Assembly (NCBI RefSeq): GCF_014648035.1
Contig: NZ_BMQI01000001.1
Location: 124,001-188,000 of the forward strand
Direction of reading: 5' to 3'
Origin: Shewanella algicola
GTDB taxonomy: Bacteria > Pseudomonadota > Gammaproteobacteria > Enterobacterales > Shewanellaceae
Length of the DNA stretch: 64,000 bases
In this document: in pieces, positions 28,464 to 39,339 of the stretch
How the letters are laid out: each line of letters opens with the position of its first letter
Position numbering within the stretch: the first letter of the stretch is position 1
The notes under the pieces: generated by a model
Told to the model about the DNA's origin: nothing
Seen by the model: only the letters and a program-made list of their open reading frames with translations
Database searches by the model: none
Program-made: the position numbers and the translations under genes

Positions 28464-29615
28464 TTAGTTAGATTCCTGTGATTGTTCGTCTGCGTTATAA
28501 AACAGGCGGTAAATATTACCTTTTAAGTCATCTGATATGTACATTGAGCCATCTGGGGCATTGATCACGTCAAATGGACGGGCTACGGGAAATTCTCCAT
28601 CTAAAAAACTCACCACAGTTTCACGTTTATTGACTTTGTCATCTTCAATTTCGAGCATCACGATTTGATAGCCCACTTTACTTGAGCGGTTCCATGAACC
28701 ATTTTCGGCGACAAAGATTTGGTTGCGATAACGCTCTGGAAATTGCTCGCCACGATAAAAACTGAGGCCGGTAGGCGCAACATGGGCAGGCAATTCATAC
28801 TCAGGCACTATCACATTTAAATTTTTAGGTTTGTCATATGCTGGCTCCACAACATCGCTACCGTGTAAATAAGGAAACCCATAATGGCTGCCTTTTACCT
28901 CAACACGATTAATCTCATCAGCGGGGATATTGTCGCCCATCCAATTACGGCCTAAATCGGCAAACCACAATTTATTGGTTTCTGGCGACCAGTCAAAACC
29001 GGTGACACTGCGAAGCCCTAAGGCAATTTGCTCACTGGCACCGCTATCGACATCAATGGCAATAATGCTGCCAAAGGGCGAAGCCGCTTCACACACGTTA
29101 CAGGGCGAGCCGATGGACACATATAAACGGTCATCTGGGCCAAAACGCATTGAGCGAGAGTGTTTTTTATCTAAGTTGGGTAAGTTTGAATACACTTCAC
29201 GGGCACGACCAGGTCGGCGCAAGCGCGACTCTATCTCGTCAAAACGGATAATACGGTCTTCTTCGGTGACATATAACGCACCATCATGAAATGCCAACGC
29301 TTCTGGGTATTCAAGGCCTCGTGCAATTAAATAACGTTTGTCGACTTGGCCATTTTGATCGCTGTCGACCAAAGCATAGACAGTCCCACTTTTTTGCGAT
29401 CCTACAAACAAAGTGCCATCGTCTCCCAATGTCATTTGTTTAATGTCGCCCAAATCTGAGGCAAACAAACTAAGCCCAAAACCTTTGGTGACGGTGATCA
29501 TCACTGATTGAGCCGCAAATACGGATGATGTTGGTAACAATCCTAATAGCATCAGTCCTGCGCATGCGAACTTACCGCCAAGATTGAAATAAGATCGAAA
29601 TCTAGAATACTGCAT
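28464..29615 (-). CDS. Glucose/sorbosone dehydrogenase-like beta-propeller protein, exported
   Basis: This 383-aa protein has a signal peptide (hydrophobic core to about residue 34, ending VFA). Its six-bladed propeller pattern resembles the soluble aldose sugar dehydrogenase family (segments SMRFGPDDRLYVSIGSPCN, TGFDWSPETNKLWFADLGRN and APTGLSFYRGEQF). Such proteins may bind PQQ, but activity here is unproven. Its placement between parE and parC is unusual and presumably allows cotranscription with them; the functional reason is unclear. Confidence 0.8.
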   Translation of the reverse strand: MQYSRFRSYFNLGGKFACAGLMLLGLLPTSSVFAAQSVMITVTKGFGLSLFASDLGDIKQMTLGDDGTLFVGSQKSGTVYALVDSDQNGQVDKRYLIARGLEYPEALAFHDGALYVTEEDRIIRFDEIESRLRRPGRAREVYSNLPNLDKKHSRSMRFGPDDRLYVSIGSPCNVCEAASPFGSIIAIDVDSGASEQIALGLRSVTGFDWSPETNKLWFADLGRNWMGDNIPADEINRVEVKGSHYGFPYLHGSDVVEPAYDKPKNLNVIVPEYELPAHVAPTGLSFYRGEQFPERYRNQIFVAENGSWNRSSKVGYQIVMLEIEDDKVNKRETVVSFLDGEFPVARPFDVINAPDGSMYISDDLKGNIYRLFYNADEQSQESN

Positions 29616-29667
29616 GATTAATTAATTTTTGCCTTATATTCATAATGCTTGACGGTAATATAAATGC

Positions 29668-31587
<1,920 letters not shown>

Positions 31588-31625
31588 TTAGCTCAAATTA
31601 ATCGTTATTTTATAACGCAAAATCG

Positions 31626-32198
31626 TTACAGCTGAATAAAATTACAAATTTTATCTAATTGTTGTTCGTAGCCGACAAAACTATGGTCACCATTGGGCTC
31701 TAAATGTAATTCACAGCTATGATATTTATGTAATGCTTGTCGATAATCTAACACTTCGTCACCAGTTTGCAACAGCACCAAAAAACGATCTGGGTGACTG
31801 ATAACCTGCGTGTCAAAATGGGCAACGTCTAGTCGGTGTTGTGGTAACACTTGGTAATGCTCGTTAGTATAGGGATTATATTGAGGCCCGATAAACTCTT
31901 CAAATAATTCGAATGGTTTTACTGCCGGATTAACCAAAACAGCTTTCCCACCATAAGTTTCAGCCAAATAGCTGGCAAAATAACCACCTAAAGATGAACC
32001 TATAAAGCGTAATGTTTGACCTTGTTGCTTTGCCCGCTCGGTAATCTCGCATAATAACGACATAGCTGTATGCGGCGAAGAAGGTAACTGAGGTTGGTGA
32101 AAATCAACGTGTGGATAATGCTGGTTAATATACTGAGCGGTTTGCACAGCCTTATCAGACTGGGGCGAACTGTTAAAACCATGTATATAAAGCAGCAT
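31626..32198 (-). CDS. yqiA: Esterase YqiA (alpha/beta hydrolase)
   Basis: This 190-aa alpha/beta hydrolase resembles E. coli YqiA, which has short-chain esterase activity. LLYIHGFNSSPQSDKA is typical of the N-terminus, and GSSLGG carries the nucleophilic Ser; a C-terminal GDHSF gives the His. The reading frame opens further upstream inside cpdA, but the ATG at 32198 has GAGGA in front and matches the family start, so I use it. It lies in the nudF-yqiB-cpdA-yqiA-parE block. Confidence 0.9.
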   Translation of the reverse strand: MLLYIHGFNSSPQSDKAVQTAQYINQHYPHVDFHQPQLPSSPHTAMSLLCEITERAKQQGQTLRFIGSSLGGYFASYLAETYGGKAVLVNPAVKPFELFEEFIGPQYNPYTNEHYQVLPQHRLDVAHFDTQVISHPDRFLVLLQTGDEVLDYRQALHKYHSCELHLEPNGDHSFVGYEQQLDKICNFIQL

Positions 32199-32220
32199 AT
32201 TTCCTCGCGAGTCGGTTAAA

Positions 32221-33060
32221 TCAGTACCCGCTCGCTTCATTATCTGGTGAAAAGCGATTCCCTGGTACCCGGTAAACATTAGTACGAATGCTACCATCGC
32301 CATTCAACTCCAGCAAACGATAACCGGGTTGTACTGTATCTAAAGCAAAATAAGATGAAAGAGGCTTAAATTGTATGCAGGTCGATGGTGTTGCCAGTAA
32401 TGGAATATCACCATGTGGCCCTGGGTGCAATTTATCAACTTGTTGATGCACATGTCCCCACAAGATCCCTTTCACTTGAGGATAGCGACTGGTACGAGCT
32501 AAAAAGTCTTCGCCATTAGCCATGCAATGCTGATCTAGCCAGGCGCATTGCATTAAAATAGGATTGTGATGCATCACTAATAATACGTGCTTATCAGGAT
32601 AGGCTTTTACTGCGGCATCAATTAAGGCAAATTGTTTTTCGCCTAAGTATCCGCCAGGCTTGCCTCGCACAGTGGAGTCAAGCATTAAGATTAACCAAAG
32701 CCCAATATCAATAATCTGTTGACCAAAAACATGCTCGCCTTGCATGCGCACAGCCATTAAGCGTGGGTCGTCATGATTACCGGGTAAGTAATGGCACGGT
32801 AAATCAAGCGCCTCAATTTTATCAACAAAATGTTGATAAGACTCAGGCGAGTAATCTTGGCTGATATCGCCAGTGGCCAATAAAATATCTGCGGGGTATT
32901 GAGTTGCACTAAACGTATTAAGGACGGCTTGCAAGCTTTGTGTGGTATTAACACCGAGCAACTGACCTTCAGGATCGGCAAAAAGATGCGGATCAGTCAC
33001 TTGGACTAATCGCACTGGTTCACTTTCAGCAACAGAATAATGCACTGTGTCTTTAAGCAC
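32221..33060 (-). CDS. cpdA: 3',5'-cyclic-AMP phosphodiesterase
   Basis: CpdA hydrolyses cAMP and thereby limits CRP-dependent expression. The 279-aa metallophosphoesterase has all metal-site motifs: VTDPHLF, GDISQD, GNHDD, HHNP and GHVHQ. Length and neighbours (yqiB upstream, yqiA downstream) match the E. coli arrangement. Confidence 0.94.
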   Translation of the reverse strand: MLKDTVHYSVAESEPVRLVQVTDPHLFADPEGQLLGVNTTQSLQAVLNTFSATQYPADILLATGDISQDYSPESYQHFVDKIEALDLPCHYLPGNHDDPRLMAVRMQGEHVFGQQIIDIGLWLILMLDSTVRGKPGGYLGEKQFALIDAAVKAYPDKHVLLVMHHNPILMQCAWLDQHCMANGEDFLARTSRYPQVKGILWGHVHQQVDKLHPGPHGDIPLLATPSTCIQFKPLSSYFALDTVQPGYRLLELNGDGSIRTNVYRVPGNRFSPDNEASGY

Positions 33061-33093
33061 TAATGATTCCTAACAGTATAAACAATAAATAAA

Positions 33094-33531
33094 TTACGAC
33101 TGGCAAGGTATTTTCCTTGCTCCAATTTTCAATAATTCTTCAAGAAATGCATTCACTTGGAATTTTTCATCGCTATGATGCATATGTATATTAGGATAAT
33201 CATACACTGGCTTTAATCGGTAAATCTGTTGGCTAGTTAACACTTCTGCCAATTGAGCGTCGTGATAAATGCGCACCACGGCTTTTGGAGATTTAAAAAA
33301 ATGTCCATTTGCTATAGGACGAGAAATTTCAATCAACTGAGTGTATTTGGTGTTTTCGATAAGATTAACCAGCAAGGTGCCAAACTCGCCTTTAACATGC
33401 CAAGGTTCATTGACAGTGAATTGGTCGGGCAACCATTTTAAAATATGTGCGTAATTTCGACCGCAAACAGCCAAAAAAGCACTGACATTCGGTTGATATT
33501 TTTGCTTTTTATTGTGGTTAAACTCTGTCAC
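33094..33531 (-). CDS. yqiB: DUF1249 family protein YqiB
   Basis: This 145-aa soluble protein of unknown function is conserved between nudF and cpdA in gammaproteobacteria. The family is recognised from segments such as YAHILKWLPD, EISRPIAN and RIYHDAQLAEV, and from position. It has no signal peptide or membrane helix. No activity can be assigned. Confidence 0.88.
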   Translation of the reverse strand: MTEFNHNKKQKYQPNVSAFLAVCGRNYAHILKWLPDQFTVNEPWHVKGEFGTLLVNLIENTKYTQLIEISRPIANGHFFKSPKAVVRIYHDAQLAEVLTSQQIYRLKPVYDYPNIHMHHSDEKFQVNAFLEELLKIGARKIPCQS

Positions 33532-33569
33532 CCAAACGTTCCTATCTGTAAACCTATATGCTTAATCTT

Positions 33570-34196
33570 TTAAAGTGTGTCGCGGATGGTTTGGTAGTTC
33601 AGCATTAACCACTGAATACCTAACACAGTTGAAGCATTGTCTATGCGCCCACTATTAACCCAGTCGTAGGCTTGTTGACGGCTAACCACATGGACACGTA
33701 TATCTTCATTTTCATGGTCCAACCCATGAATACCGGATGCCTGCGTTGCATCGACTTGCCCCAAAAACAGAAAAAAGCGCTCGGTAGTCCCACCAGGGCT
33801 AACTAAATAACTGTTTATAGGGGTTAAACTTTGTAAGCTTAACCCTGCTTCTTCGGCTAATTCACGCGTAGCCACTTGCTCTGGCGATTCGCCGGGCTCA
33901 ATCATACCTGCCACTAGCTCAAGAAGCCAGATTGATTTAGTACTCGCTAATGCTGGTACACGTATTTGCTCAATTAATACAACTTCGTCGCGAATAGGAT
34001 CATAGGGTAATACCACAACGGCACTACCTCGTTCAAACACTTCACGGGTTACCTCACCGCTCCAGCCGCCTTTGAACAATTTATGTTTAAACTTGTACTC
34101 GTCTAACCGAAAAAAACCTTGGTACAATACTTTTTTAGATAACAGCTTAAAATCAGAATCGGCATCAAAAAACGATAAATTTGAAGAGTCAGACAT
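33570..34196 (-). CDS. nudF: ADP-ribose diphosphatase (Nudix hydrolase)
   Basis: NudF hydrolyses ADP-ribose to AMP and ribose-5-phosphate. The 208-aa protein has the Nudix box (Gly-x5-Glu-x7-Arg-Glu-x2-Glu-Glu-x-Gly around EPGESPEQVATRELAEEAG). A GTG eight codons upstream is in frame, but the ATG at 34196 follows AAGGAA and gives MSDSSNLSFF, so I use it. First gene of the block, divergent from tolC. Confidence 0.94.
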   Translation of the reverse strand: MSDSSNLSFFDADSDFKLLSKKVLYQGFFRLDEYKFKHKLFKGGWSGEVTREVFERGSAVVVLPYDPIRDEVVLIEQIRVPALASTKSIWLLELVAGMIEPGESPEQVATRELAEEAGLSLQSLTPINSYLVSPGGTTERFFLFLGQVDATQASGIHGLDHENEDIRVHVVSRQQAYDWVNSGRIDNASTVLGIQWLMLNYQTIRDTL

Positions 34197-34400
34197 ATTT
34201 TTCCTTGTCGATAAAATCACGCACTAAAAGAGCATTTTATCAGGTTAATGAGGGATTATTGAACTTTGAGGGTTAAATTGTGTTCGAGACAAAAATCCCA
34301 CTGAAAGAACATAAACCCCGAGCATAATTAATAACTAAACGACTGGTGCCAAACGTTCACAAAACACTTTAAATAAAATAAAATCTGTTACACTTCAAAT

Positions 34401-34430
34401 TTGACTTGAAAATGAAAAAATCAATACTAT
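34401..34430 (+). promoter_or_regulatory. tolC: Candidate tolC promoter
   Basis: TTGACT and TACTAT are separated by 18 bases on the plus strand. Both elements are near consensus. The predicted start would give a leader of about 210 bases containing the 10-base direct repeats. Confidence 0.5.
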
Positions 34431-34473
34431 TTAATGTACACGGTAGATATAAAAATAGTGCACAATGCTTATA

Positions 34474-34500
34474 AAGTATTGTGAAGTATTTTGAAGTATT
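34474..34500. repeat. Three 10-base-spaced AAGTATT direct repeats upstream of tolC
   Basis: AAGTATT occurs at 34474, 34484 and 34494, so copies lie on the same face of the helix. They are downstream of the proposed tolC promoter, where a bound protein could act as a roadblock or repressor. No known regulator is recognised. Confidence 0.6.
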
Positions 34501-34647
34501 TTTAATATACAGCGCTATGGGCGCCAACAGATTGCAACGTTAAGACGATTTCACTTATCTACCCTGATCTTAACCATATTGCATGACCAAATTAATCATA
34601 TTTATAACACCTCTATACATATGAGGCATTGTCTATAAGGGCAGCAA

Positions 34648-35943
34648 ATGAAATTCAAAATTGGTTCATTATACGCAGCATTAGCATTTGCTATAGCGGC
34701 ACCAGCAGCACAAGCTGACGATTTATTAGAAATTTATCAGCAGGCGCTGACTAGCGACCCTATCGTTTTACAAGCTAAAGCTCAACGCGATGCATTGTAT
34801 GAAAGCATTGAAGAAAACCGCGCACCATTACTACCGACCGTTAGTGCTAATGTGGGTTATGCAAAAGCGTGGAATGATCCTGCTGATGACACCGATGGCA
34901 TAACCGGTGGTGTAAGCCTGAATCAGGTAATATACGATCATAGCGCCTGGGTGGGATTAAGTCTTGCTGAAATGGCAGCATCGCAAGCAGATTCTGCATA
35001 TGCTTCTACATTACAAGCACTGATTACTCGTGTCACAAGCGCATACTTTGATGTATTAACCGCTAAAGATAATTTTGAGTTCCAGGGTGCTGAAAAAGCG
35101 GCGATTGAACGTCAACTTGAACAAACCAAACAACGCTTTGCGGTAGGCTTAACAGCAATTACTGATGTACACGAAGCTCAAGCACAATATGACCTAGCCT
35201 CAGCGCTTGAGATCCTAGCGCAAAACACCCTAGACAACAGCTACGAAGCATTACGTGAAATTACCGGTATCGACCACAAGTCAATCAATGTACTAGATAC
35301 CAACCGTTTCTCTGCGGGCTCTCCAGCGCCAACATCTTCAGCGGAATGGTTGAAGATGGCTGAGTCCAACAGCATTGATTTAATGACTCAACGTATCGCT
35401 AAAGATATTGCCAATGAGACTATCAGCTTGTACAAAGCTGGTCACATGCCGTCTTTAAACTTTAATGCGGGTTATAACAAAGGTATGGATCAAACTCCTG
35501 GCCCTGATTATGACAACACCAATATTGGTGTGACATTAAGCATTCCATTATTTGAAGGTTTTGCAGTGACTTCACAAGTTAAGCAAGCACAATTTGCTTA
35601 TGTTGAAGCCAGTGAAAAACTAGAACAAACGCACCGTAGTGTCGCTAAAAATGTCCGTAATAACTTCAACAACGTGACCGCATCGATTAGCTCTATCAGA
35701 GCATACGAGCAATCTGTTGTTTCATCAGAGAGTGCGCTAAAAGCCACTCAAGCGGGATTTGAAGTGGGTACTCGTACCATCGTTGATGTACTCGATAGCA
35801 CAAGTACCTTATACGATTCAAAGCGTCAGTTGTCTGAAGCGCGTTATGGTTACATTAACTCAATCCTAGCGCTTAAACAGGCCGCTGGAACATTGAGCGA
35901 AGATGACATTATTTCGATTAACAACGGACTGATTACAGAGTAA
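34648..35943 (+). CDS. tolC: Outer-membrane efflux channel TolC
   Basis: TolC forms the trimeric outer-membrane exit duct for drug efflux pumps and type I secretion. The 431-aa protein has a signal peptide ending AQA, two outer-membrane-factor repeats with long helices, and the typical start DLLEIYQQAL. The start follows AAGGG. It is divergent from nudF, the usual gammaproteobacterial arrangement. Confidence 0.95.
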   Translation: MKFKIGSLYAALAFAIAAPAAQADDLLEIYQQALTSDPIVLQAKAQRDALYESIEENRAPLLPTVSANVGYAKAWNDPADDTDGITGGVSLNQVIYDHSAWVGLSLAEMAASQADSAYASTLQALITRVTSAYFDVLTAKDNFEFQGAEKAAIERQLEQTKQRFAVGLTAITDVHEAQAQYDLASALEILAQNTLDNSYEALREITGIDHKSINVLDTNRFSAGSPAPTSSAEWLKMAESNSIDLMTQRIAKDIANETISLYKAGHMPSLNFNAGYNKGMDQTPGPDYDNTNIGVTLSIPLFEGFAVTSQVKQAQFAYVEASEKLEQTHRSVAKNVRNNFNNVTASISSIRAYEQSVVSSESALKATQAGFEVGTRTIVDVLDSTSTLYDSKRQLSEARYGYINSILALKQAAGTLSEDDIISINNGLITE

Positions 35944-35960
35944 TCTTCGTGTAACGTCAT

Positions 35961-36013
35961 AAATGCAACACATAAAAAAACCGCCAGCTGGCGGTTTTTT
36001 ATGTGTTGCATTT
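35961..36013. terminator. Long bidirectional terminator between tolC and the outer-membrane barrel gene
   Basis: A near-perfect inverted repeat with arms of 27 and 26 bases and no loop. The core is CCGCCAG/CTGGCGG flanked by A and T runs. Outside these the arms go on pairing (AAATGCAACACAT with ATGTGTTGCATTT). One A is unpaired. It should stop both convergent transcripts. Confidence 0.88.
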
Positions 36014-36017
36014 CAAC

Positions 36018-36755
36018 TTAAAAACGTAATTCAATACCGGCAAAAGCACCTTTAAACTGAGTGTTTTGCGACACACCTGAAAAGTGACTCACGTCAAAAT
36101 TAAAATCGCGGTAACCAACACGGACTAAGGTATCAACAGCTAAGCTTTCAAACTGCCAGCCTAAACCCACACTGTAGTCATACACGTTTGACTCATCAAC
36201 GCCTAACAGTACGTCAGCAAAGCCAAACAAGCCTAACCCAACCATACCAACTTGCGCGTTGGCATAACCCATGATGATCCCACTGTCGATATTAATTTCT
36301 TCAGGGTGCCCCGCATCAGACACACGAACTGAGCCGTCCATTTGCTTGTATGCCGCACCTAAATCAACTGACACCAAATCATTGTCTAAAATTTCATAAT
36401 ACAATACAAAGTCAGTATTATTGAGATTGTTTGTTACTGAAACATCGCCACTGAATGCATTACCATTAAAGGTAAAATCTACATTAGACAACCCAGCACT
36501 CGATTCTAAACGGTTTTCACGAATTTTTAGATTAGGTACAAACGGCAGCGGATGTTCAATCGCAATCCAAACACTGCCTTGTGAATCATCATTATCAAAA
36601 TTGTGGCTCACGCCCGAATCATCATTAAATGAGTTCGTCGTGTCGGCTTGCCAATAATCAGCGCCTACTTTAAAACCCACAACAGTTGCCGCATGAGCTG
36701 ATGACATGCTTAATAAACCCACTACAGCGGTGGCAAGAAGAGTCTTTTTCATCAT
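36018..36755 (-). CDS. Outer-membrane beta-barrel protein (TIGR04219-like)
   Basis: A 245-aa exported protein. The signal peptide ends AHAA, and alternating hydrophobic and polar strands follow. The C-terminal residue is Phe, preceded by AFAGIELR, the outer-membrane barrel signature. It resembles the TIGR04219 family of small barrels, whose function is unknown. The start overlaps the stop of the DUF2333 gene (TAATG), so the two are coupled. Confidence 0.82.
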   Translation of the reverse strand: MMKKTLLATAVVGLLSMSSAHAATVVGFKVGADYWQADTTNSFNDDSGVSHNFDNDDSQGSVWIAIEHPLPFVPNLKIRENRLESSAGLSNVDFTFNGNAFSGDVSVTNNLNNTDFVLYYEILDNDLVSVDLGAAYKQMDGSVRVSDAGHPEEINIDSGIIMGYANAQVGMVGLGLFGFADVLLGVDESNVYDYSVGLGWQFESLAVDTLVRVGYRDFNFDVSHFSGVSQNTQFKGAFAGIELRF

Positions 36756-37726
36756 TATCCTTGAGAAAGTAAGTTAGTTAAATCAATTACCGCAGCATTA
36801 GCACGCGATATATAATTAGCCATCACCAGCGAGTGATTAGCCACTAAACCAAAACCGTTGCCGTTAAGCACGATAGGGCTCCAAACCGTTTGTTGAGTGG
36901 CCTCAAGCTCACGAATAATTTGACGTAAGCTCACTTCTGCATTTTTCTTTTCTAATACATCAGCAAAATCAACTTCAATGGCGCGCATGAAGTTCAATAA
37001 TGCCCAAGCAGAGCCACGGCTTTCATAAAACACATCATCAATTTCCCACCAGCTGGTTTTAATTTCACTACTTGATAAACCGGGTGTTGATTGACGTGCA
37101 GAGCTATCACCAGCTAAATCCGTGTTTAAACGATCTTGACCAACACTGGCAGATAAACGCTGTGACATACTGCCTAAACGCTTTTGAACTTCTTTAAGCC
37201 ATTCGTTCAGGTTATCGGCACGGGCATAGAATTGTGCATTATTGTTGTTAGCGTCGCTAATTTTAGCACGATAAAGTTTCAGTAATTTGATCGCTTCGCG
37301 ATATTCACCTTCAGCACTTGGCACTAACCAGCTGGTGTTTTCGATATTTAACTTTGAATGCGCGGCAAGTAAGTCATTATCAGCAGTAGACTGCGATTGT
37401 GAGCGACTAAACTCTTTACGCATAATTAAGGCTAAATCGCGCACTTGCTCTAACGCACCAAACTCAAAGGCCGGCATGTTATCCATCATTAATGAAGGTG
37501 GCATAACATCATTTGATAACCATCCACCGGGTTTATCCAGCAGGGTTTCCATGGTCAGAATTAATGAACTGGTGGTGCTATAACCAATAATTTTTTTGGA
37601 GTTATCGGTTTGCGCAGAAACAGGCTTTATTGGGTCTGGCTCAATACTCCACCACACACTAATAATATAAAGCACTAAAAAAAGTACCCCAACCACGCCT
37701 AAAATTTTATTCCTAGTAACTTGCAT
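36755..37726 (-). CDS. DUF2333 family membrane-anchored protein
   Basis: A 323-aa protein with one N-terminal membrane helix (about residues 8-26) and a largely helical, probably periplasmic domain. I recognise it as DUF2333, function unknown. A GTG three codons upstream is in frame, but the ATG at 37726 has AAGGAG eight bases in front. It lies between the PCu(A)C gene and the barrel gene with almost no spacing, suggesting a common envelope role. Confidence 0.8.
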   Translation of the reverse strand: MQVTRNKILGVVGVLFLVLYIISVWWSIEPDPIKPVSAQTDNSKKIIGYSTTSSLILTMETLLDKPGGWLSNDVMPPSLMMDNMPAFEFGALEQVRDLALIMRKEFSRSQSQSTADNDLLAAHSKLNIENTSWLVPSAEGEYREAIKLLKLYRAKISDANNNNAQFYARADNLNEWLKEVQKRLGSMSQRLSASVGQDRLNTDLAGDSSARQSTPGLSSSEIKTSWWEIDDVFYESRGSAWALLNFMRAIEVDFADVLEKKNAEVSLRQIIRELEATQQTVWSPIVLNGNGFGLVANHSLVMANYISRANAAVIDLTNLLSQG

Positions 37727-37738
37727 CAATATCACTCC

Positions 37739-38242
37739 TTAATGATGGTGATGATGGTCTGCTTGTTCGCCGTCTTGAGAGGCTGCCTGTTTTAACACAG
37801 GTAACTCAATCATAAGTTGCTGACCATCTTCAAAAATTAACTCTAAAGGTACTTTATCATCAACCACTAATGGTGCGGTTAAAGACAATAACATGACATG
37901 GTCGCCTGTCGGTTGTAGGGTTAGCTTTCCGTGTGACGGAATTGAAAACCCTGCAACTTGACGCATTTTAACCATGCCGTTTTCTTCAATTATCGTGTGT
38001 AGCTGCGCTTCTTTCGCTACGGCAGTGTTAACCTCAACGAGTGTAACTGCATGAGCAGTATGGTTTTCTAATGTAAAATAAGCCGCAGTATTAGGCACAC
38101 TCGCAGGCATTGCTCTGACATAACCGTCAACTAAAATAACGTTTGCCGTTGCCGCGAATGATAACGATGATAACACTAAAAAGTTAAACAGGTGTTTGAA
38201 TATTGCTTTCAATGTCTTAAACTCCATGTAAACCACTCGCAT
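37739..38242 (-). CDS. Periplasmic copper chaperone PCu(A)C
   Basis: PCu(A)C proteins deliver Cu(I) to the CuA or CuB site of cytochrome oxidase. The 167-aa protein has a signal peptide (ending near ATA) and the copper motif: His in QLHTII, Met in GMVKM, then His and Met in GDHVML near 20 residues later. It ends in five His residues, a possible extra metal-binding tail. The start could also be MEFKTL, five residues in. First of a three-gene run with the DUF2333 and barrel genes. Confidence 0.88.
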   Translation of the reverse strand: MRVVYMEFKTLKAIFKHLFNFLVLSSLSFAATANVILVDGYVRAMPASVPNTAAYFTLENHTAHAVTLVEVNTAVAKEAQLHTIIEENGMVKMRQVAGFSIPSHGKLTLQPTGDHVMLLSLTAPLVVDDKVPLELIFEDGQQLMIELPVLKQAASQDGEQADHHHHH

Positions 38243-38261
38243 TCACTATAGGAAGTTACGA

Positions 38262-38999
38262 ATGAGTCATATTCAGGTAAGAGATGATCAAGGCGTACGT
38301 ATCATCAGTTTTAATCGTCCAGAAAAGCGTAATGCTTTTAATCTAGAAATGTATCAACAACTCACAGAATACCTGATCCAAGGTGAAGCCGACAATGACA
38401 TTCGCGCCTTTATGTTTCATGGTACTGACGACTGCTTTACCTCTGGCAATGATATCGTAGACTTTTTACAAAGTGGCGCACTAGATGATAACCACCCAAC
38501 GGTTAAATTCTTGTTTTGTTTATTAGATCTAAAAAAACCTGTGGTGGCTGCCGTAACGGGTGCTGCGGTAGGGATTGGCACAACCTTATTGCTCCATTGC
38601 GACTTAGTTTATGCCGACAATAAAGCCAAATTCCAAATGCCTTTTGTCAATTTAGCCTTAGTACCTGAAGCGGCATCAAGCATATTGTTACCGTCTATTG
38701 TTGGCCAACATAAAGCTGCCGAGTTGATTTTATTAGGTGATGCCTTTGATGCTGAGACTGCTTCGCAGTTAAATTTGATTAATCGTGTGGTTGCCCCAGA
38801 GGAGCTTATTAGCTTCAGTCTAGCGCAAGCAAAAAAATTGGCGGCTCAGCCACCTTTGTCTATGCAGGCATCAAAACAACTATTACGTCATAATCAGGCT
38901 CAAGTTAAAGCCCAAATGAAATTAGAACTGGTGCAATTTGCTAAGCGTTTACAAAGTGATGAAGCTAAACAACGCTTTAAAGCTTTTTTAAAAAAATAG
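38262..38999 (+). CDS. Enoyl-CoA hydratase/isomerase family protein
   Basis: A 245-aa crotonase-fold enzyme acting on an acyl-CoA. Family marks are NRPEKRNAFN at the N-terminus, the oxyanion-hole Gly region TSGNDI, and VTGAAVGIGTTLLLHCDLVYA. The acidic residue in LVPEAASS lies where hydratases and isomerases carry a catalytic Glu. It is divergent from the PCu(A)C gene with 19 bases between starts. The true substrate is unknown. Confidence 0.88.
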   Translation: MSHIQVRDDQGVRIISFNRPEKRNAFNLEMYQQLTEYLIQGEADNDIRAFMFHGTDDCFTSGNDIVDFLQSGALDDNHPTVKFLFCLLDLKKPVVAAVTGAAVGIGTTLLLHCDLVYADNKAKFQMPFVNLALVPEAASSILLPSIVGQHKAAELILLGDAFDAETASQLNLINRVVAPEELISFSLAQAKKLAAQPPLSMQASKQLLRHNQAQVKAQMKLELVQFAKRLQSDEAKQRFKAFLKK

Positions 39000-39016
39000 T
39001 CATCACTGACATTCGG

Positions 39017-39047
39017 GCTCATCCCAATAGCTGACGACGGGATGAGC
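39017..39047. terminator. Hairpin between convergent crotonase and PspC-like genes
   Basis: A 9-bp stem GCTCATCCC/GGGATGAGC lies with a 13-base loop in the gap between two convergent genes. It has no T run on either strand, so it is an imperfect terminator candidate. Confidence 0.45.
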
Positions 39048-39048
39048 A

Positions 39049-39249
39049 TTAAAAACGTGACGTTTTTTGACTCATTACAACCGCAACAATAAAATACGCC
39101 GCTAAACTGATACTCGGATTAGTGATCACTAAGCCAATGGTAACAATACGCGTCCATAACAACGACCAACCGTATTGCTTGGCTAAATTAGCCGATACAC
39201 CACATACAATCCGTGCTTCATCTTGTAAGCGACTGATTAAACGATTCAT
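39049..39249 (-). CDS. PspC-domain membrane protein
   Basis: A 66-aa protein with the PspC core (VCGVSANLAKQYGW followed by a hydrophobic segment of about 35 residues). PspC proteins sense or respond to inner-membrane stress. The ATG at 39249 has AGGAG in front; a longer in-frame extension lacks a ribosome site. It is the last of three genes under the proposed sigma-54 promoter. No PspA or PspB is visible nearby. Confidence 0.8.
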   Translation of the reverse strand: MNRLISRLQDEARIVCGVSANLAKQYGWSLLWTRIVTIGLVITNPSISLAAYFIVAVVMSQKTSRF

Positions 39250-39339
39250 ATTTTGTTCTCCTGTAATGTGTAACCATCTGAATAATTCATAATTGGCTGA
39301 CACTAAATAAGTGATATCTCACCGCCGCTAGCTAATCTA

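Larger units (their letters stand above)
34197..34647. other. Divergent control region of nudF and tolC
   Basis: About 450 bases without a gene. It holds a candidate tolC promoter (34401-34430), three AAGTATT repeats at exact 10-base spacing (34474-34500), and a long leader before tolC (about 210 bases from the proposed start site). I see no terminator or known regulator site. Confidence 0.55.
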
